Origin: Hyphomicrobiales bacterium
GTDB lineage: Bacteria > Pseudomonadota > Alphaproteobacteria > Rhizobiales > CAYWUX01
Direction: 5' to 3'
Assembly: GCA_028279265.1 (NCBI GenBank)
Contig: JANQOC010000114.1
Coordinates: forward strand, 1-6,612
Length of the DNA stretch: 6,612 nt
Each line of letters opens with the position of its first letter. Positions within the stretch are counted from its first letter, which is position 1. The notes under the pieces are model-generated. The model searched no databases. It was given only the letters and a program-made list of their open reading frames with translations, and was not told where the DNA came from. This document shows positions 5,840 to 6,612 of the stretch, piece by piece. Position numbers and translations under genes: made by a program.

Positions 5840-6612
5840 GTGAAATTCTGGAGATTTGCTGGTCCTCGAATAATTGTGAGCTTAATGCTGATCTGTGCCG
5901 GAGGTAATTATTCATCGGCACAATCCACTTGCTCGGCACCCAACGCTGTCTGCGCGTCGAAAATCAGCGTTTTCAGAGTTGATAGCCAAGGGGGCGACGC
6001 TAGCGCTATCCGAATTGGGGCTGAGTTGCTGGTCACAAATCGTCAGCTTGTCGGTGAACGGACGAAGGTCATAATAAAGGCAACCGGCGGACAAGTATTT
6101 GAGGGAACCGTACTGCCTTCGGGACTTTGGGAAGATCTTGTTTTAGTCCGCGCAAAGTTGCCCGAGGGAAAGGCGATTCAGATCGGAACAAATCTGTCGG
6201 ACCGGGTCTATACAATCGGTTTTGACCGAACAAATTCTGACATTATCGTTTTCCCTGGTGGCAGGCTGGTTTCGCAGCCGATCCCTGGATTGAGCACGTC
6301 CCGGATACATTATGCCGCTCACGCGCCTTCGGCAACGTCTGGAAGCGCACTTGTGAATCAGGCCGGGGAATTAATCGGAATAGCTGTTGCCGGACCCGGC
6401 AAGTATTTTTCTGCAATATCGGTTGATCAAGTAGAAACCCTGAAGTCCCGGAGCGGCCAACAATTTGGCGAGGCCCATCGGAATATCGGGAGAAACTACA
6501 GTGCTTGCATGAAAGCACTGGAAATCGGTCGCGAAGTCCGTCGGCAACTCTCAAGTTCCTTCCTGGTGGAACTGGAGCAGGCTTGTAAGGGAACACAAAA
6601 TTCTCAGTTTAT
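5840..6612 (+). CDS. Exported trypsin-like (HtrA-type fold) probable pseudoprotease, 3' end outside window
   Basis: The frame is open from the GTG at 5840 to the right edge, giving 257 residues with no stop. The N-terminus is a signal peptide: basic residues Lys2, Arg5 and Arg10, a hydrophobic core about 11-21, and likely cleavage after Ser-Ser-Ala (residue 27). Two cysteines follow (31, 38). A chymotrypsin-fold domain spans about 42-205. Its signatures are degraded: the usual TN-x-HVV block reads TNRQLV (66-71), so the catalytic His is apparently replaced by Gln69; DLVLVRA (99-105) keeps a candidate catalytic Asp99; the usual GNSGG-[AP]-LV block reads ATSGSALV (165-172), keeping Ser167 but altering the oxyanion surroundings; GELIGIAV (176-183) follows as in active members. 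From about 206 a helical extension with Cys223 and Cys249 begins. Similar alphaproteobacterial proteins, as I remember them, continue into tetratricopeptide repeats; that part is not visible here. The likely location is the periplasm. Activity is doubtful; a binding or scaffold role is possible. Confidence 0.75.
   Translation, partial: MKFWRFAGPRIIVSLMLICAGGNYSSAQSTCSAPNAVCASKISVFRVDSQGGDASAIRIGAELLVTNRQLVGERTKVIIKATGGQVFEGTVLPSGLWEDLVLVRAKLPEGKAIQIGTNLSDRVYTIGFDRTNSDIIVFPGGRLVSQPIPGLSTSRIHYAAHAPSATSGSALVNQAGELIGIAVAGPGKYFSAISVDQVETLKSRSGQQFGEAHRNIGRNYSACMKALEIGREVRRQLSSSFLVELEQACKGTQNSQF

Noticed and set aside
5685..5939. An 84-codon minus-strand open frame in the divergent intergenic region
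   Set aside because: It overlaps the signal peptide of the plus-strand trypsin-like gene, has no ribosome binding site I could see and shows no recognisable features.

Overview
The window looks like a chromosomal segment of an alphaproteobacterium with roughly balanced base composition. This rests on the style of the MoaA and acyl-CoA dehydrogenase-family proteins and on the resemblance of the exported proteins to ones I remember from Rhodospirillales-like genomes. It is an inference from protein character, not a database match. I see no rRNA, tRNA, CRISPR array, insertion sequence or phage gene. The window is densely coding; the longest gap without a gene is about 230 bases.

Layout, left to right. 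A plus-strand gene enters from the left edge and ends at 486; its product is a cysteine-rich protein of unknown function. It converges, with only 5 bases between, on a minus-strand gene (492-1706) for an exported protein with a lysozyme/lytic-transglycosylase-like core. Upstream of that on the minus strand come an acyl-CoA dehydrogenase-fold protein that I assign as 3-sulfinopropanoyl-CoA desulfinase (1861-3051), a TTC38-like tetratricopeptide protein (3146-4555) and the molybdenum cofactor enzyme MoaA (4592-5608). A 231-base divergent intergenic region follows. A plus-strand gene (5840 to beyond the right edge) then encodes an exported trypsin-like protein whose catalytic histidine appears to be lost.

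The four minus-strand genes are co-oriented with gaps of 36, 94 and 154 bases in transcription order (moaA, TTC38-like, desulfinase, lysozyme-like). Only moaA and the TTC38-like gene are close enough to suggest a transcriptional unit. A speculative metabolic link is that the desulfinase would release sulfite, and bacterial sulfite dehydrogenases need the molybdenum cofactor whose synthesis begins with MoaA. No sulfite dehydrogenase, CoA-transferase or thiol dioxygenase lies in the window, so the pathway is not demonstrated here.

The points most worth a second look are the desulfinase signature (Arg84, Gln244, no catalytic Glu), a conserved His/Glu cluster in the TTC38-like protein that is unusual for a simple repeat scaffold, the probable pseudoprotease, and the uncharacterised exported lysozyme-fold protein with its basic N-terminal region.
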